The notes under the pieces were generated by a model. The model saw only the letters and a list, made by a program, of their open reading frames with translations. It searched no databases and had not been told where the DNA came from. A DNA stretch of 64,000 nucleotides from Paraphysomonas bandaiensis (lineage: Eukaryota > Chrysophyceae). Positions 44,970 through 55,616 of this stretch are shown piece by piece (within the stretch, counting starts at the first letter, position 1; every line of letters begins with the position of its first letter). The translations under genes and the position numbers were made by a program. The stretch spans positions 1 to 64,000 of the forward strand of contig CBFFRP010000199.1 in the NCBI GenBank assembly GCA_965644295.1, written 5' to 3'.

Positions 44970-47396
44970 TTAAATACTACTCTTATTCGAAGGAGGGAGC
45001 GTCGGGGGGTCATGGTTACCAGTCTGCGATAAGTTAGTAGCAATCTGCCATTGATCGAACGATGGTGCCACACCACTACTACCGCCACCCCTATTTCCGG
45101 AAGACGTATTGCTCTTACTGGTCGGTGGATGTGGAGGGGTGCCATGCTGACCAGTCTGTGGCGGTTGGACAGCACTCTGCCATTGATCAAACGATGGTGC
45201 CACACCACTACTACCACCACCCCTATTTCCGGAAGAAGTATTGCTCTTACTGGTCGGTGGGTGTGGAGGGGTGCCGCGCTGGCCAGTGTGTGGCGGTTGG
45301 ACAGCACTCTGCCATTGATCGAACGATGGTGCCACACCACTACTACCGCCACCCCTATTTCCGGAAGACGTATTGCTCTTACTGGTCGGTGGATGCGGAG
45401 GGGTGCCGCGCTGGCCAGTGTGTGGCGGTTGGACAGCACTCTGCCATTGATCGAACGATGGTGCCACACCACTACTACCGCCACCCCTATTTCCGGAAGA
45501 CGTATTGCTCTTACTGGTCGGTGGATGTGGAGGGGTGCCATGCTGACCAGTCTGTGGCGGTTGGACAGCACTCTGCCATTGATCGAACGATGGTGCCACA
45601 CCACTACTACCGCCACCCCTATTTCCGGAAGACGTATTGCTCTTACTGGTCGGTGGATGTGGAGGGGTGCCATGCTGACCAGTCTGTGGCGGTTGGACAG
45701 CACTCTGCCATTGATCAAACGATGGTGCCACACCACTACTACCGCCACCCCTATTTCCGGAAGACGTATTGCTCTTACTGGTCGGTGGATGTGGAGGGGT
45801 ACCATGCTGACCAGTCTGTGGCGGTTGGACAGCACTCTGCCATTGATCAAACGATGGTGCCACACCACTACTACCGCCACCCCTATTTCCGGAAGACGTA
45901 TTGCTCTTACTGGTCGGTGGATGTGGAGGGGTACCGCGCTGACCAGTGTGTGGTGGTTGGACAACGCTCTGCCATTGATTGAACGATGGTGCCACACCAC
46001 TACTACCGCCACCCCTATTTCCGGAAGAAGTATTGCTCTTACTGGTCGGTGGATGTGGAGGGGTACCGCGCTGACCAGTGTGTGGTGGTTGGACAACGCT
46101 CTGCCATTGATCAAACGAAGGTGCCACGCCACTATCACTGCATGTACTTCTGAATGTGGAATTGCTCCTACTGGTTGGTGCAAGAGGAGGGGTGCCGGTC
46201 TGCCATTGTTGAAATGGAGGTCCCGTATTCCTATTTCCCAGGTTGTTGAGTGTCATGTTGTCGTCAGGAGTAGACGCTAAGGAGGTTGCACTGTTAGTAC
46301 TATTTGGTGTACTCGTTCTGAATTGACTATACACTCGAGGCGGAGTCATTGAATTAGTATTCCTGAACGAAGCTAAAAACGGGTTTATACTAGTAGATTG
46401 CTCATGAGTAAACCACGGCTTCATATAAATGGGCATCGGTGGGGAAGGAACTTGCACAGGGGTGTCGGGGCTTCCTTGTGTGCTGGTTTTCTGCGAACAG
46501 CTTGGGCTGCAAATAGAAGGGACAGATGATACAGGACCCGCAACGACAGTGGGCTTATCATCTATAATTACATTTACAACAGCATCTTCTCTCACGGTCA
46601 TAACAACCTCAGATACTTCCTTATCGATGGTTCGTTTGGTGCGCACCAACAACCAATTTATAACTACAGCATCAAGAGTAACATCAAAAATACCCCAAAA
46701 ATTTGACATATAATCAGATTGAGACCCATTCATCAAAGCATTCATCATGAAGGTGGCAAATGATGTTGACAAGCAAATGACTGCCCCAATGAAATTCTTC
46801 TTAGCCAGGGATTGAACCATACTGGAGTCACCTGAGTACTGTAGAAGCGGGCGCATGAACTGTATTATCATAACGAAGCTGAAAAAAGAGTTGCATGCCC
46901 ACATCGGTATTGTGGCCCTCGCACGCACACCAATGTGGCATCCTCCATTACTGTCAACATGATACACTCTATTCAAAACCAACCACACAGATGTAAATAT
47001 AAGTGGAATGAACGACGCGACGCTAAGCAAATATTGCCGAGACCGCCACCGTTGCGAACTTCTAGGGGTGAAAACTTTCGATATATGATACACTTTCTCT
47101 ATTAGATATAGATATATCAGCAATTTACATGCGCAATAAATGATGATGCCAATTAGGGACCCAAGACTACAATAAGTGTTATCATTGATGCGATTTTGAG
47201 AATGTAGAAAATTAGTTATAGCAACTTGAGCAGCGAATAATAAACATAAAGTTAGCAGTGATAGACCGATAACATCCATGCCAAGTAGACCTTCAGAGGT
47301 TTTGCGAAATGCTTCAATTCTCCAACATATTAATGTAAATATAGCAATCACAGCAACAGAAGAGAATACTTCTAATGCAATAGCAATAGGTGTCAT
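44970..47396 (-). CDS. Seven-TM protein with 44-aa FDQWQ tandem repeats (paralogue 1)
   Basis: Single-exon frame, 808 aa, family not recognised. Seven hydrophobic helices fill residues about 5-260: IALEVFSSVAVIAIFTLICW, VIGLSLLTLCLLFAAQVAI, SLIGIIIYCACKLLIYLYLI, YLLSVASFIPLIFTSVWLVL, ATIPMWACNSFFSFVMII, FIGAVICLSTSFATFMM and FDVTLDAVVINWLL. Between helices 4 and 5 is YHVDSNGGCHIG. After helix 7 comes TKRTIDKEVSEVVMTV, also in paralogue 2. The tail has a diverged PFQQWQ unit and nine 44-aa units (132 bp) with core APSFDQWQSAVQPP, then Pro/Ser/Gly-rich linker. A GPCR-like topology with a cytosolic tail is an inference; no G-protein or kinase motif was seen. The DNA repeat also yields long spurious frames on the + strand. 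Confidence 0.85.
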   Translation of the reverse strand: MTPIAIALEVFSSVAVIAIFTLICWRIEAFRKTSEGLLGMDVIGLSLLTLCLLFAAQVAITNFLHSQNRINDNTYCSLGSLIGIIIYCACKLLIYLYLIEKVYHISKVFTPRSSQRWRSRQYLLSVASFIPLIFTSVWLVLNRVYHVDSNGGCHIGVRARATIPMWACNSFFSFVMIIQFMRPLLQYSGDSSMVQSLAKKNFIGAVICLSTSFATFMMNALMNGSQSDYMSNFWGIFDVTLDAVVINWLLVRTKRTIDKEVSEVVMTVREDAVVNVIIDDKPTVVAGPVSSVPSICSPSCSQKTSTQGSPDTPVQVPSPPMPIYMKPWFTHEQSTSINPFLASFRNTNSMTPPRVYSQFRTSTPNSTNSATSLASTPDDNMTLNNLGNRNTGPPFQQWQTGTPPLAPTSRSNSTFRSTCSDSGVAPSFDQWQSVVQPPHTGQRGTPPHPPTSKSNTSSGNRGGGSSGVAPSFNQWQSVVQPPHTGQRGTPPHPPTSKSNTSSGNRGGGSSGVAPSFDQWQSAVQPPQTGQHGTPPHPPTSKSNTSSGNRGGGSSGVAPSFDQWQSAVQPPQTGQHGTPPHPPTSKSNTSSGNRGGGSSGVAPSFDQWQSAVQPPQTGQHGTPPHPPTSKSNTSSGNRGGGSSGVAPSFDQWQSAVQPPHTGQRGTPPHPPTSKSNTSSGNRGGGSSGVAPSFDQWQSAVQPPHTGQRGTPPHPPTSKSNTSSGNRGGGSSGVAPSFDQWQSAVQPPQTGQHGTPPHPPTSKSNTSSGNRGGGSSGVAPSFDQWQIATNLSQTGNHDPPTLPPSNKSSI
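45055..46125. repeat. 132-bp coding tandem repeat (tail of paralogue 1)
   Basis: Units of exactly 132 bp, with GATGGTGCCACACCACTACT at 45061, 45193, 45325 and onward. Eight or nine copies are near-identical, with alternating sequence variants (CCATGCTGACCAGTCTGTGG versus CCGCGCTGGCCAGTGTGTGG), suggesting recent unequal exchange. Confidence 0.95.
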
Positions 47397-49328
47397 ATTA
47401 TAATGTGTTTGTATAGTGATTGTTTAGATAATCATGATATACAAGTAATTCTATTGTATGAGAATTATACACCTTTAAAGGGAAGATAACATGTGATCAA
47501 ATCACAACATTTAATTGGTAAATAATCAACTGTTGGAGTTCCTTCACTATATATATATAGTTATCGTGTGGTCATACTTGACCTCTACGATCCCCTCTAT
47601 TTATATATATAACACACCACTGCACTGCACTCTATACTGATATACATATATTGAAATATGGTGAAGTGGAAGTGCGAAGTGAAGTGCGAAGTGAGCCTCG
47701 ATAGTGTACGTACATATATGGGCATAGTGTCTGTATGTATTCCCAAAAAGAATGATATGACATAGATACACCACCAACAAGTAGAATTCTCAAACTGTAG
47801 TTTACTGTATTCCTGAAGAACAGTTTTAGTATTGGGCAGTTTTATGACCACATACTACTGTATTCTGTATATACGGTACTGTATTATATGGTCACTGTAT
47901 TGTAGTGGATACATTCCACTGATGTATCCAAAATTAAGTAAGATCGCCATGCTGTTATTGCATCCGCTACAGATATAGTTGTGGATAATATCACAAACAC
48001 AGATATTCTTCTCTGTTTTCACACTGTGTTGTCTGTGCTACTGTAAAGGATAGATTTTAGTATTCCCATTCATTGCAGTGAGCACAAGCTACTGCATCAC
48101 ACATATCATATCCTTCACCACCTACACTAGCACTATGTTGACAGTGATTGAATATACATGCACACTATACCTTTGAGGGCGTCAACAAAGAGTGTCATAT
48201 TAGAGCCCGTTTTGTTTTCACATGATACAGTTTTCCTCGTCTTAGGTGTGTTACTTGATTGGCGGTTCTTCTATAGTTATATGTTCTGGTCACAAGGTAT
48301 TATAAAGCTAGGTTTTATCTAAGTCGGCACAGTTCTAACTTCCGTTGTCAGTAGCTTACTGTTGGTTAGACCTGTTATTATTGAACTTATAATTTATAAA
48401 TTAAGTCAGGCTCGGGCCTATAAAATATAAAAGCATACTCGAATAATTGCTCTATTTAGTGCAAACCATCCCCTTTGAGGGGTACGGTCAGCGCTACCAT
48501 TGAAAGATGCAGTGTGCCACTGATACATTGACTGTACATATCAATTTTACCCCTTTTAAGTTGACTCAGTTGACTCTATCACTGTACTTTCGGAAGCTAC
48601 GCACTGCCAAGGAATACATATGCAATTGCTTCTATCTTGTGTCGCATTACTCATCATAAAAACTAAGTACTTGTTTCATTCACGATTGACATCGTAGTGT
48701 ACCAACATGCTCGTTTTATTTCCGTTGTAAATTCTAGTGATTGAAAGTTTTATTATTTGCATTAGGCGTTAAAAACCTGCACCAGCGTAGTTGCTAGATG
48801 GACAAAGTAGTCAAGCCAGATAAGCACTTACCACTTACTAACCAGCGTAAACTCTTATATCCTACTATTTAACGCTACGAGAATTGCTTGTGCGTCGCGT
48901 CTCTTTTCTATGGAATAGTACGTTAAAGCTTTATATATAACAAATATTTTTCGTAAACAAATACAGTCTCGAAAAATGATAAATGTCTTCATATTGATTT
49001 TCGAAAAATAAATTTCTTTTATTAATTATATTTAACGCAACTGCTACTATGCATGTTTTGAGAAAACGCTACAACTCTCAGCACTATACCATAAATACCA
49101 TATAGTGAAATGGTGAATACATATCGTACACGATGAAAAAGATTCTGATATATGTGGTGTAGAAAAAAGGCAAAATACCAAAAATATAGTATAAGTGCAA
49201 TTCATGAGGGTAATGACAATATGAAACCGGAGCCCCTAGTATTCGCCAGTGCAGATATGGCTACAGGCCCGCTATATAGGCTCATAGCAATCCTAACACT
49301 GATCGACTGCTGGTACAATACCACTACT
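47397..49328. other. Intergenic between the two 7TM paralogues
   Basis: Promoter-like DNA with dense TACTGTA and GTATAC words at about 47840-47930 and a dispersed repeat copy at 48748-48900. No further exon seen. Confidence 0.5.
48748..48900 (-). repeat. Dispersed repeat family, copy C
   Basis: Reverse-oriented: AGGCGTTAAAAACCTGCACC, ATATCCTACTATTTAACGCT and GCTTGTGCGTCGCG follow the same order as copy D. The outer part present in copies A and B is missing. Confidence 0.8.
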
Positions 49329-51929
49329 TTAACCATTTCCATTCGCCAGCACTGCGACATCACTCTTACTACTGAGAGTTTTCGAAGGGGTACCACGACG
49401 ACCACTATGCTGGTGACTCTGATTACTACTTTCGGATTCATCCAATGGAAAACCTGCACTATTATCAGACCCACATTCTTCCAGAGCAGAAGAGACATTA
49501 TGTTTTCTAACAGGTGCTGACCGTATCTCACTATTTGGGGGTTGAATTGTCGTCTGCCATTGATCAAATGTAGGCACCATCCCACGATCACCACTGCCAT
49601 TACCATTCGCCAACATAGATGCATTGTTCTTACTCGGTGGGGCTAACGGAGGGGTACCGCGGCGATTACGGTGTGGTAGGATTGTATTCTGCCATTGATC
49701 GAACGAGGGAACCACACCACTACCAGATCCAGTACCACTGTGTCTTCTAACAGGAGAAACTGGATTCGAGTCACGACAACCACTGTTAGCTGGCTGAATT
49801 GTCGTCTGCCATTGATCGAATGTAGGCACCATCCCACGATCACCACTGCCATTACCATTCGCCAACATAGATGCATTGTTCTTACTCGGTGGGGCTAACG
49901 GAGGGGTACCGCGGCGATTACGGTGTGGTAGGATTGTATTCTGCCATTGATCGAACGAGGGAACCACACCACTACCAGATCCAGTACCACTGTGTCTTCT
50001 AACAGGAGAAACTGGATTTGAGTCACGACAACCACTGTTAGCTGGCTGAATTGTCGTCTGCCATTGATCGAATGTAGGCACCATCCCACGATCACCACTG
50101 CCATTACCATTCGCCAACATAGATGCATTGTTCTTACTCGGTGGGGCTAACGGAGGGGTACCGCGGCGATTACGGTGTGGTAGGATTGTATTCTGCCATT
50201 GATCGAACGAGGGAACCACACCACTACCAGATCCAGTACCACTGTGTCTTCTAACAGGAGAAACTGGATTTGAGTCACGACAACCACTGTTAGCTGGCTG
50301 AATTGTCGTCTGCCATTGATCGAATGTAGGCACCATCCCACGATCACCACTGCCATTACCATTCGCCAACATAGATGCATTGTTCTTACTAGGTGGGGCT
50401 AACGGAGGGGTACCGCGGCGATTACGGTGTGGTAGGATTGTATTCTGCCATTGATCGAACGAGGGAACCACACCGCTAACAGTTCCAGTAGCGCTGTGTC
50501 TTCTAACAGGAGAAATTGGGTTAGAGTCATGACAACCACTGTTAGCTGGCTGAATTGTCGTCTGCCACTGTTCAAAAGTCGGCATTTCTCCTGTGCATCC
50601 ACTGCACTTTGTATTCAGCGCTGACGAAATATTCCTACTCGTTGGAGCTAAAGGAGGGGTACCGCGACGGTTACGGTGTGGGTGCATAGGGCTTTGCCAT
50701 TGATCGAATGTCGGTGCTATACCACCATCACCACTACCGTTTAAGTTGCTTTTACAAGTTGGAACCGGCGAGGGAGTATTACGTCGGCCATTGCACTGCT
50801 GAATGCTGCTGTGCCATTGATCGTAAGCAATCTTAGAATCTCCAGAACGACTTGATGCAACCGTCTCCGACGACGCCGTTGTTTCAGGAGTACACTCACG
50901 ATGAATCGGCAGTAGTGAGGCTATACCTGATCCCCTACTGGGACTAGCTTGTCGATGAATATAATATGGCTGCATTAGTCTCAGCTCTGGAGAATGGCCC
51001 ATTATTGTACTGTCTGGACTGCTTCTCAACGTAGATACAGGCGATTCGTTCTTATCAGTTGTTACTGGTACACATTTCGTTGGTTTAGGGGAAGTGCTAC
51101 AACTGTCATCGATGATTACTCGAACAGCAGAATCTAGTGTTACAGTCATGATCACTTCTGCTACCTCTTTATCAACAGTTCGTTTTGGACATAGTAGCCA
51201 GCTGATAACAATTGCATTGACACACAAGTCCAGAGTCATCATTAAATACGTCACATAAGCCAGCTGATTACCATGCATCATAGTATTCATACCAACTATT
51301 GCAAACTGAGTCAACAGACACATTATCACCCCAATTAAGTTCTTGATAGCTACTTTCCGAATTGTCTTTGATTCGTTGGAAAAGTGCAACAGGGGCCACA
51401 TGAACTGAGATACCATAACTACATATAAAAATATCTCGTACGCGGCCAACGGCCCAATTATAGTAAACGGTGCACCAAAATGACATCGATCATTGCTGTC
51501 AACATGATACTTGACTACTATCACGATAATGGTATGCACGCAGATATACGGAATCAAGCAGAACATGTTGATTAAATACCGGACAGATCGAAGTCGTTTT
51601 TTGGTATCATTAAATAAGGAAACTGTATGGTGCACAGTCTCGACAAAATAAGAGTGTAATATCAGTTTACAGAACCCATAAAGTCCGGCAGACAGCCTCA
51701 CTCCTACATTGCAGATCATACGGTTCCCATGCGATTGTATGCCGACAAGAACAATCATTTTGGCAGCATATATCAGAGCGGATACTAACAGAGACATTCC
51801 AATATAATCAGATGCGGCCACTTGATCATTACCTTTTCGGAAAATATTTAATCGTCGGCATATAAGAAATAGTATGAATACGACAGCTGTACACAGCACT
51901 ACTTCCACTACTATTTCAGACGGACCCAT
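49329..51929 (-). CDS. Seven-TM protein with 84-aa double FDQWQ repeats (paralogue 2)
   Basis: Single-exon frame, 866 aa, same architecture as 44970-47396. Seven hydrophobic segments precede residue about 265; conserved landmarks are YHVDSNDRCHFG after helix 4 and CPKRTVDKEVAEVIMTV after helix 7. The tail begins with diverged units (AYDQWHSSIQ, PTFDQWQSPM, PTFEQWQTTI). It continues as four copies of an 84-aa (252-bp) unit, each with two motifs, VVPSFDQWQNTILPHRN and MVPTFDQWQTTIQPAN. It ends VAVLANGNG. The two paralogues lie head-to-tail with about 1.9 kb between them, indicating tandem gene duplication. Their tails were then amplified separately. The tail spacing (about 40 residues per QW motif) is kept in both. 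Function unknown. Confidence 0.85.
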   Translation of the reverse strand: MGPSEIVVEVVLCTAVVFILFLICRRLNIFRKGNDQVAASDYIGMSLLVSALIYAAKMIVLVGIQSHGNRMICNVGVRLSAGLYGFCKLILHSYFVETVHHTVSLFNDTKKRLRSVRYLINMFCLIPYICVHTIIVIVVKYHVDSNDRCHFGAPFTIIGPLAAYEIFLYVVMVSQFMWPLLHFSNESKTIRKVAIKNLIGVIMCLLTQFAIVGMNTMMHGNQLAYVTYLMMTLDLCVNAIVISWLLCPKRTVDKEVAEVIMTVTLDSAVRVIIDDSCSTSPKPTKCVPVTTDKNESPVSTLRSSPDSTIMGHSPELRLMQPYYIHRQASPSRGSGIASLLPIHRECTPETTASSETVASSRSGDSKIAYDQWHSSIQQCNGRRNTPSPVPTCKSNLNGSGDGGIAPTFDQWQSPMHPHRNRRGTPPLAPTSRNISSALNTKCSGCTGEMPTFEQWQTTIQPANSGCHDSNPISPVRRHSATGTVSGVVPSFDQWQNTILPHRNRRGTPPLAPPSKNNASMLANGNGSGDRGMVPTFDQWQTTIQPANSGCRDSNPVSPVRRHSGTGSGSGVVPSFDQWQNTILPHRNRRGTPPLAPPSKNNASMLANGNGSGDRGMVPTFDQWQTTIQPANSGCRDSNPVSPVRRHSGTGSGSGVVPSFDQWQNTILPHRNRRGTPPLAPPSKNNASMLANGNGSGDRGMVPTFDQWQTTIQPANSGCRDSNPVSPVRRHSGTGSGSGVVPSFDQWQNTILPHRNRRGTPPLAPPSKNNASMLANGNGSGDRGMVPTFDQWQTTIQPPNSEIRSAPVRKHNVSSALEECGSDNSAGFPLDESESSNQSHQHSGRRGTPSKTLSSKSDVAVLANGNG
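49560..50580. repeat. 252-bp coding tandem repeat (tail of paralogue 2)
   Basis: Period 252 bp, seen from recurring GCCAACATAGATGCATTGTT at about 49609, 49861, 50113 and 50365. The central copies are almost identical; the outer copy at about 50440-50580 is diverged. Confidence 0.95.
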
Positions 51930-52417
51930 GATGTAGATTGATTTTCTGAAGTAGTGAACTACTCTATCAAGCCATCGGCAGTAATTGATACTGTACAGAG
52001 TAATCGATCATAATGTCTATTATGTGTATCCTGTTATATCGTATGTAAATATGGGTATGTGTATGTCTATATATAGTTATATGTATATATCCTGTCGCAG
52101 TTCGCACTTCAACGCATTGTGCGGTATAGCTCACTCATTAAATACAGTGTACTACAACAGTATATATGTCCATATACTATTCGCTGTCATGGGTTCTGAC
52201 GAATGAAATCCCGTATAGTTCGAATGAATATCATTGATTGGATACATTAAAGTAGTAGGATGGATCAATGGTTCTCATATCAGTCACTTCATGCTTTACG
52301 TGCTTCATACTGACAAGCGATTTGACATACACTCCATCATCAACCCTCAGTTGATAGTTCACCGTATACTTGAAACACCTGCGTGTATATTCATATTGAC
52401 GAATCAATTACTGAGCT
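51930..52417. promoter_or_regulatory. Divergent promoter region between 7TM paralogue 2 and the PRMT3-like gene
   Basis: About 490 bp between divergent start codons. It contains ATACTGTACAGAGT at about 51989 and AATACAGTGTACTACAACAG at about 52141, similar to words upstream of other genes. No exon seen. Confidence 0.4.
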
Positions 52418-54168
52418 ATGAATAATAACGAAGAAGGGGCAGATAGATACAGTGATTGGGAGGAAGATGAAGAAGTAGCTGTTCAAGATTTATTTTCAAA
52501 CCAATCATTTCGTAATGTACTTGAACTTCTTCAATATAATAATGAAGTGTATAATTTTGATTTGGCTGACATAATAAAAACACTTCAAGCCAATGAAATC
52601 GATATTATTATGCTTATTAATTATATTCGATATGCCGTACAGGACTGTAGCGAATGTACTACAGAGTTTATTCAAGATATTAAACTGAAAATATTAAATA
52701 AAGAATTTAATACATCAGAAAAGTATATGCATCCTGCATTATCAGATGATCCATTGCTATTCCTATTAGGTGAAACTGTATTACAGTTTGATGAGAATGG
52801 AGACGGTGAAGCTGATAATGAGAAATGGGATAATGATAGATCAAAATATGAATTTTTTGACAAAGTGAAAGCCGATAATATAAAGCCAACAATAAATGCT
52901 ACACAGGCGGAACAAATAAAGATTGAGATGGAGACTCCTCTACAGACTTCAACTGAATTAACAGGAGATTATTATTTTGATGGATATTCACATATTGGTA
53001 TTCATGAAACGATGCTACGAGATGCCTCCCGCACCAATGCTTATGCTATGGCGATTGAACGGAATAAGGAATATATCAAAGACAAAGTTGTTCTCGATGT
53101 TGGTTGTGGAACGGGTATTTTATGCCTCTTTGCGGCACGTGCCGGAGCTCGAAAAGTTGTTGGGGTAGACTGTAGTTCGATACTGAAGCGCTCTCGCCAA
53201 GTGGTCAAGCGCAATGGCTTCGACGATGTGATTACACTAGTCCAAGGCCGTCTAGAAGAAGTAGAGCTCCCACTAGAATACGGTGAAGTGGATGTCATTG
53301 TGAGCGAATGGATGGGATACGGTCTGTACTTTGAGAATATGTTGCCAGCTGTCATGTACGCTAGAGAAAAATACCTCAAAGGCATCGCTCAACCTGATGG
53401 AAGTGAATCTAAGCAGTCGCCTGATTTGACAGTACCTGTTCCCACTTACGCCATTATGCCATCTCATGCTCAGTTGTTTATGGAGGCCGCTTCATGTGTT
53501 GACTCAGAGGACCGCGTGAAATGGTGGAATGATGTGTACGGGTTTAACATGGTAGACATGTGTGACCTATTTACACACGAAGCACAGGTAGATCTTGTCC
53601 ACCAGAGCACGGTTGTATCGGAAAGATTGAATGTGCACGAGCTGGAAATGATCCGCGCCAGTACTGCAGATTTGGACTTTACTGTACCCTTTGAGCTGGT
53701 AGGCTTTACGTATTTCAGTACTGTTTATATGTACTACCTATCATACATTTTTACTGTCCTGTAGTCAAAACCATCAGTATTACTTTTTTATTGTTAATTT
53801 ATCGTGTTTTCAGAAAATCACGAAGGAGTGCCTAGTTAACGTATTCGTGATATCTTTTGATGTTTTATTCATGTCACAGAGGTATGTAGTATATCATGTT
53901 ATTTCGCCTTTAACATAGTTTTACGCAAAGCAATGAGACCACTGTTCTCTCTACTGGCGTTGCGGATACCCCCACACACTGGAAACAGGCAGTATTATGG
54001 CTCACCGACTCCAATTCTTTCGCTGCTAGTGCTGGGGATGTGGTGAAAGGACAACTACAGTACATTCGCATGGAAAGCAATGATAGGGACTATGAAATAG
54101 CTGTTACTTTTGAAACTCCTTGTTCTCCTGTGAGGCAGATTTATCAGCGTTTTATTCTAGTCGCTTAG
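52418..54168 (+). CDS. PRMT3-like protein arginine methyltransferase
   Basis: Class I arginine methyltransferase using S-adenosylmethionine; PRMT3 methylates ribosomal protein uS5 in animals and yeasts. Three exons, 52418-53698, 53814-53881 and 53931-54168, with introns of 115 and 49 bp, give 528 aa, the PRMT3 length. The catalytic core shows VLDVGCGTGILCLFAARAG (SAM site), the double-E loop SEWMGYGLYFENM, and the THW loop THWKQAVLW near the C-terminus. The N-terminal SDWEEDEE stretch and LINYIRYAVQD align with the PRMT3 zinc-finger module. The Cys and His ligands are replaced (DLFSNQSFRNVLELLQYNNE in place of a CxxC...HxxxxH pattern). The 115-bp intron is the longest inside the gene; a second acceptor (TGTAG at 53763) lies inside it. 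Confidence 0.93.
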
Positions 54169-54571
54169 GTATCAACGAAATAAGAGTGTTTCACGCGTCC
54201 AGGAAATATAGATACGTTGCGTATTCTGAAGTAGTATACACTATTCTGTTATAATTATTGTTTTCTAATATATAATATTTACTCATACACCTGGAATGCT
54301 TGAATAAATTTCGTACCAGACCATTATCTGTGAAATCCGGAGATATCAATACAGACAACTGTGACACAGATATTAGCTATTAACCGTGAACTTGATAACA
54401 GTTTAGTAACTTAACGAACGAAGGGTTTAAAACATTCCTAGTTTAGGCAAGACACAGGCTTCAATATTAAGTAATAATGAATTAATAGGTTTTAAAAATT
54501 AATTATTGGTATAGCTACTGATCACATAGGTACACACCAATTATCTGTTAGCCTAGGGTGTATATTGAATG

Positions 54572-54756
54572 TCTGATTATTTAGCAATAGGCGTTGAAAG
54601 CCTGCACCAATTAGTGGCTAGAAGAATGCTAGTCATACTAGTTAGACTACTACCCGTAACTAATCAATACAAACTCTTTTATCCTACTATTTAACGCTAC
54701 AGAAGCTGCTTGTGCGTCGCCGCAAGCACCAAGGTGCAACCACTTCCGTTCTTAGT
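54572..54756 (-). repeat. Dispersed repeat family, copy D
   Basis: The fullest reverse copy: TTAGCAATAGGCGTTGAAAG, TTATCCTACTATTTAACGCT, GCTGCTTGTGCGTCGCCGCA, CACCAAGGTGCAACCACTTC. These are reverse complements of the landmarks in copy B. Confidence 0.85.
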
Positions 54757-55515
54757 GTGTGTTATGAGGCTCGCCATGATCGTGTGTCCTGGGACTCACC
54801 GGCGCGTGTGATCTGGAGGTCTCCTCTTGGGATGAGACTCCACTCGCTATATGATAGATAGCCTTATGTACCTCACGGGGACTGACTTATTAGCCTTATG
54901 GCAGTTAGGGGAAACAGTAATATGCCCTTCTGAGATTGGCGATCTGGTGGCCTTCCTTTAGGCATTGTTCCAAGTGGCTCGGACGTATGTGGATGAAGGT
55001 CTTGCAAAAGGTTATGGCCTACTGTGAAGAATCGTCGAAATCGGCTCTTTTGCTGTCTTAGCCAGCGGTAGAGAACACATGCAAGAGGGTGTATAGCTGT
55101 ACAGGGGTGGGATGTGAGGGTCATCCGGTGTGTCCAGCTACAGGGAGTCGAGAGGGAGTGTGATGGTGCAAGAGAGGCAACATCTGATTGAGGAGAGTGA
55201 GACTGCGCAACAGAACAAGAGTCACTGAGGTCGAGTACTCTGATGGACCTATGCACGAGATGATCGTGATGATGATGATGGTCTGGAGGAGACACTCGGA
55301 CGTCCTCAGCTGCCCTTGTTAGTGTCTGTGTTGGTGCAGGGGGGTACAGACTGAGGCATAGAGAGTGTGTGTAAGGAAGATGACGGCAAGGTATCAGAGA
55401 CGAAGGGAGAGGCGATAGTTTGTCCGGGGGTTTTCTAGGAGGAGGTAGAGTGTACTGTGTGTGTGTATGACACTGCAGTGGTGTTATGAGTGTGTTGGAC
55501 AGTGAGAGAGAGCTG

Positions 55516-55616
55516 GTGATGTGTCCAACAGTACAGGTAGACAGGTACATGGACATGGTGATGTGTCCAACAGTACAGGTAGACAGGTACATGGACATGG
55601 TGATGTGTCCAACAGC
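55516..55616. repeat. 42-bp tandem duplication
   Basis: GTGATGTGTCCAACAGTACA opens two full identical units at 55516 and 55558 and a partial third at about 55600. Confidence 0.95.

Noticed and set aside
45051-46280. Long + strand frames (409 and 306 codons) opposite the 7TM tail
   Set aside because: They arise because the 132-bp repeat is a multiple of three without stops in several frames. The minus-strand frame continues into seven TM helices and shares motifs with its paralogue.
54873-55598. 241-codon minus-strand frame
   Set aside because: Low complexity His/Pro/Ser/Leu text, no domain, contains the 42-bp duplication, no splice partners.
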